DNA from: Mariprofundaceae bacterium
GTDB taxonomy: Bacteria; Pseudomonadota; Zetaproteobacteria; Mariprofundales; Mariprofundaceae
DNA length: 16,471 nucleotides
NCBI GenBank assembly: GCA_027035825.1
Contig: JALVTX010000291.1
Coordinates: 1 to 16,471, forward strand
Direction: 5' to 3'
The translations under genes and the position numbers were made by a program. The notes beneath the pieces are model-generated. The model saw nothing but the letters and a program-made list of their open reading frames with translations. It ran no database searches and was not told where the DNA came from. Shown one piece after another: positions 14,091 through 16,471 of this stretch; within the stretch, counting starts at the first letter, position 1; the number at the start of each line of letters is the position of its first letter.

Positions 14091-15568
14091 TGCGCGAGGC
14101 GGCGCGTTGCTTCTTCTTGTTTGCTGGACTGGTTGCCAGCCTGTTCGCCGGACTGCCGGTGGCGGCCGCGGGCCCGGGCCGGGATGCTTGGGCCGGGCCC
14201 CCGGCGGGCGCCCGGTCGGAGACGCCCGCGGAGATGCCGCTCCGCATGGTGATGGATGTGCGCAGCACGCACTCGGATGGCAGGCATGATTTCGAGACTT
14301 TGATCGCGCTGGCCCGGCAGCGCGGCGTGGACGTGCTGGCCTTTGGCGAGCATGACCGTTTCGACATTCGGTTGGGGCTTTCGCCCGTGCCACAATGGCT
14401 GGGCTGGACGATGTCGCATCCGTCGCTCCAGCGGACGGGCCTGAAGGCCTTTTTCGATGATCTGGCGCGCGCGCGCCGGGCGCATCCGGAGATGACGTTG
14501 ATGGCGGGCACGGAGTCCATGCCCGGCTACCGCTGGAGCGGCATCCCCTTCCATAACCTGACGCTGCATGACGCCGAGCGCCATATCATCGCCCTGGGAT
14601 TGGAACGCCCGGCCCAGGTGGAGGCGCTGCCCAGCTACCGTCTGGCCAACATTCGCGGGCCGTTCCGGTTCTCGATGGCGTTCTGGCTGCTTCTGACCGG
14701 CAGCGTGCTGGTGATGCTGCTCAGGCGGCGCAAGCGCGGCGTGGCCCTGCTGCTGACGGCGTCGCTGGTGGCCTTCCTCGCCTCGTGGCTGATGCGCCCC
14801 AGGGTGGATGCCGATGCGGCGTTCATCCGCGCCGCGCACGAGCAGGGACTGTTCGTGGCCTGGGCGCATCCGGGCACGCATTCCGGCGTGCGACCAGGCC
14901 CGATGGGCGTGCGTTTGGAGACGCCTCCCTACAATGCGCGGGTGTTCCACCCGGCGAAGCCGGCGGAAATGGCGGACGCCTTCGCCGCCATCTATGGCGA
15001 CTCGGATGACAACTGCGAGCCGGGCGGGCGCTGGGATCGCTTCATGATGAATTTCATGGCCGGGGCGTACCCGAAGCCCGTGTGGGCCGTGGCCGCGGGC
15101 GATTTCCACGGCCAGGGCGAGGCGGGCGAATACCTGGGCAATCATGCGATGGACGTCTGGACGGCAAACGGCGCGCGCACGCCGGCGGCCGTGCTGGAGG
15201 CGTTGCGAAAGGGGCGGATGGCGGCCTGGCGATTGCCCAAGGATCGGAACCTGAGGCTGGCTGCCCTGTGGCTGGAGGACGGGCGCGGGCATCGCGGGCT
15301 GCCCGGCGCGTCGCTGCTGGCGGGAGGGCAGGTGCGCCTGCATGCCGCCCTTGCCGAACGGCCGGCGGGCGGCCCGGGGCCGAGGCGTTTTCGGGCCGAG
15401 ATCGTGGTGGACGGCCGGGTGGCCGCGCGGCCCGCGCTGGGCCTGGATGCGCCGCTGGACATGAGTTTGCAGCTGCCGCCGGGCGCGCATGTGATCCGCG
15501 TGCGCATCCCCATGCAGCATGCAATCCGCATGGAGGCCAATCCATTCCTGGTGCGGGTGCCGGGATGA
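14087..15568 (+). CDS. Exported PHP-domain protein with inserted transmembrane hairpin
   Basis: The 493-residue product starts with a signal peptide (FFLFAGLVASLFAGLPVAAAG, to about residue 29; no lipobox Cys). The PHP metallohydrolase fold then follows: THSDGRHDFETLIALARQRGVDVLAFGEHDRF (61-92), AGTES (140-144), AWAHPGTH (259-265) and AAGDFHGQGEAG (337-347). Two hydrophobic helices (about 196-212 and 218-235) interrupt it, joined by RRRKRG. The positive loop would face the cytoplasm, leaving both halves of the PHP domain and the roughly 110-residue C-terminal beta-rich domain outside. Where PHP proteins usually have HxH before SDG, this protein reads D57-V-R59. The start is ATG 14087 (GGAG 8 bases upstream); ATG 14090 is equally possible. 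It is probably a phosphoesterase or a related hydrolase of the glycan pathway, though reduced activity is possible. Confidence 0.82.
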   Translation: MMREAARCFFLFAGLVASLFAGLPVAAAGPGRDAWAGPPAGARSETPAEMPLRMVMDVRSTHSDGRHDFETLIALARQRGVDVLAFGEHDRFDIRLGLSPVPQWLGWTMSHPSLQRTGLKAFFDDLARARRAHPEMTLMAGTESMPGYRWSGIPFHNLTLHDAERHIIALGLERPAQVEALPSYRLANIRGPFRFSMAFWLLLTGSVLVMLLRRRKRGVALLLTASLVAFLASWLMRPRVDADAAFIRAAHEQGLFVAWAHPGTHSGVRPGPMGVRLETPPYNARVFHPAKPAEMADAFAAIYGDSDDNCEPGGRWDRFMMNFMAGAYPKPVWAVAAGDFHGQGEAGEYLGNHAMDVWTANGARTPAAVLEALRKGRMAAWRLPKDRNLRLAALWLEDGRGHRGLPGASLLAGGQVRLHAALAERPAGGPGPRRFRAEIVVDGRVAARPALGLDAPLDMSLQLPPGAHVIRVRIPMQHAIRMEANPFLVRVPG

Positions 15569-16260
15569 AGCTGGTCGCCATTCATCAGCCGAACTTCCTG
15601 CCCTGGCCCGGCTTCTTCCACAAGTGGATGATCGCCGACGCCATGGTGCTGCTGGACACGGTGCAGTTCGAGAAGAACGAGTGGCAGAACCGCAACCGCA
15701 TCAAGACGGCGCAAGGCGCATGCTGGATCACCGTGCCGGTGCACTATCGCTTTCCGCAGACCATCCGCGAGGTGACCGTGGCGGGCGGCAACTGGCGACG
15801 CAAGCTGTGCGCGACGGTGGAGCAGGCCTATGCGAAGGCCCCGCATTTCCGGCGCTACTGGCCGGAGCTGCGCGCGGTTCTGCATGAGGAGCACGAAATG
15901 CTGGCAGCGCTGAACGTGGCGCTCATCCGCCTGGTGGGGGCGTGGCTGGGCTGTGCGGCGCGGCTTTACCTGGCCTCGGAGATGGGCGTGGATGAGAGCG
16001 ACCCGACGGCGCGGCTGGTGGCGCTGACCCGCGCCGCCGGCGGCGATGCCTACCTCTCCGGGCGCGAGGGGCGGAACTACCTGCGCCGCGAGGCGTTCGA
16101 GGCGGCCGGGCTGGCGCTGTATTTTCAGGCGGTGGAAGCGCCGCGCTACCCGCAGCTGCATGGGCCGTTCGTCTCCCACCTGTCGGTGCTGGATTTGTTG
16201 TTCAACACGGGCGATGATGCGCGGACGCTGGTTCGCGACATGGGAGGCATGGAGCAATGA
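15565..16260 (+). CDS. WbqC family protein
   Basis: The 231-residue protein carries the family hallmark N-terminus MKLVAIHQPNFLPWPGFFHKWMIAD, then VLLDTVQFEKNEWQNRNRIKT, and near the C-terminus YLSGREGRNYL, a tyrosine/histidine patch (YPQLHGPFVSHLSVLDLLFN) and the end. WbqC-like proteins recur in O-antigen and other surface-glycan loci, and as far as I know their reaction is not settled. The gene lies between the PHP protein and the deacetylase, overlapping both by ATGA. I propose a role in decorating a sugar or a sugar-linked group; that is inference from position only. Confidence 0.88.
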   Translation: MKLVAIHQPNFLPWPGFFHKWMIADAMVLLDTVQFEKNEWQNRNRIKTAQGACWITVPVHYRFPQTIREVTVAGGNWRRKLCATVEQAYAKAPHFRRYWPELRAVLHEEHEMLAALNVALIRLVGAWLGCAARLYLASEMGVDESDPTARLVALTRAAGGDAYLSGREGRNYLRREAFEAAGLALYFQAVEAPRYPQLHGPFVSHLSVLDLLFNTGDDARTLVRDMGGMEQ

Positions 16261-16471
16261 GCAGGATACTGGCCTTCGCGCCGCACCCGGACGACATGGA
16301 AATCGGCTGCGCCGGCACGCTGGCCGTCTATGCCGGGCAGGGCGCCGAGATTCATCTGTTCGTGGCCACCGATGGCGGCCGCGGGGGCGACGGCGCGGTG
16401 CGCCGGGCCGAGCAGGAGGCGTCGGCGCGCATTCTGGGCATTCGCGAGGTGCACTGGGGCGGTTTCGAGGA
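16257..16471 (+). CDS. PIG-L/LmbE family deacetylase, 5' end (partial)
   Basis: The first 71 codons are visible before the window ends. SRILAFAPHPDDMEIGCAGTLAVYA contains the PHPDD motif (His10, Asp12, Asp13) that binds the zinc of PIG-L/LmbE-type deacetylases. HLFVATDGGRGGDG is the conserved second strand and loop, where family members have TDG[EG]xG. Known members remove N-acetyl groups from GlcNAc-containing substrates, so free amino sugars in the glycan are plausible. GGGAGG lies 9 bases before the ATG at 16257. The rest of the gene lies outside the window. Confidence 0.92.
   Translation, partial: MSRILAFAPHPDDMEIGCAGTLAVYAGQGAEIHLFVATDGGRGGDGAVRRAEQEASARILGIREVHWGGFE

Noticed and set aside
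1..16471. CRISPR arrays, tRNA or rRNA genes, insertion sequences
   Set aside because: No regularly spaced repeats, transposase-like proteins, terminal inverted repeats or RNA-gene signatures were seen; the window is almost fully coding.

Overview
The window is a tightly packed, high-GC bacterial segment with every credible gene on the + strand and no intergenic stretch longer than 84 bases. It opens with the housekeeping trio dnaX (3' end) - ebfC/ybaB - recR. This order, the EbfC sequence (PLPPGF tail) and the DnaX/RecR sequences fit a proteobacterium-like, Gram-negative organism, but I cannot name a genus. The assignment is an inference from gene order and family resemblance only.

Only 10 bases after recR, a surface-polysaccharide (exopolysaccharide, capsule or O-antigen) locus begins and runs off the right edge. 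In order it encodes: a Wzx-type flippase (1764-3266), a hexapeptide-repeat acetyltransferase (3263-3850), a sulfotransferase (3935-4909), two family-2 glycosyltransferases with membrane tails (4906-5955, 5943-6911), a GT4 glycosyltransferase (6911-7984), a methyltransferase with an N-terminal zinc ribbon (7981-8832), a second GT4 (8829-9896), an AsnB-type amidotransferase (9896-11776), two more GT4 enzymes (11776-12945, 12942-14090), an exported membrane-anchored PHP-domain protein (14087-15568), a WbqC-family protein (15565-16260) and the start of a PIG-L/LmbE-type deacetylase (16257 to the end).

As a unit, the six glycosyltransferases would build a repeat unit. The acetyltransferase, sulfotransferase, amidotransferase, methyltransferase and deacetylase would decorate it, or its nucleotide-sugar precursors. 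The flippase would carry the lipid-linked unit across the inner membrane. The window contains no Wzy polymerase, no initiating sugar-phosphate transferase, no chain-length regulator and no outer-membrane exporter, so the locus must continue elsewhere.

Nearly all junctions are ATGA, TTGA or TGATG overlaps, which suggests one translationally coupled transcript. The exception is 3851-3934, which carries two hairpins and the strong Shine-Dalgarno site of the sulfotransferase gene. The flippase-acetyltransferase-sulfotransferase segment is visibly less GC-rich than its flanks, which hints at a separate origin.

The most unusual items are the PHP protein, the amidotransferase and a G9 run in a GT4 gene. 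The PHP protein has a transmembrane hairpin inserted in its metal-hydrolase domain and a replaced HxH motif. The amidotransferase has a cysteine and a valine at two positions that hold acidic residues in asparagine synthetase. The PHP, WbqC and PIG-L genes at the right end form a possible uncharacterised glycan-processing module.
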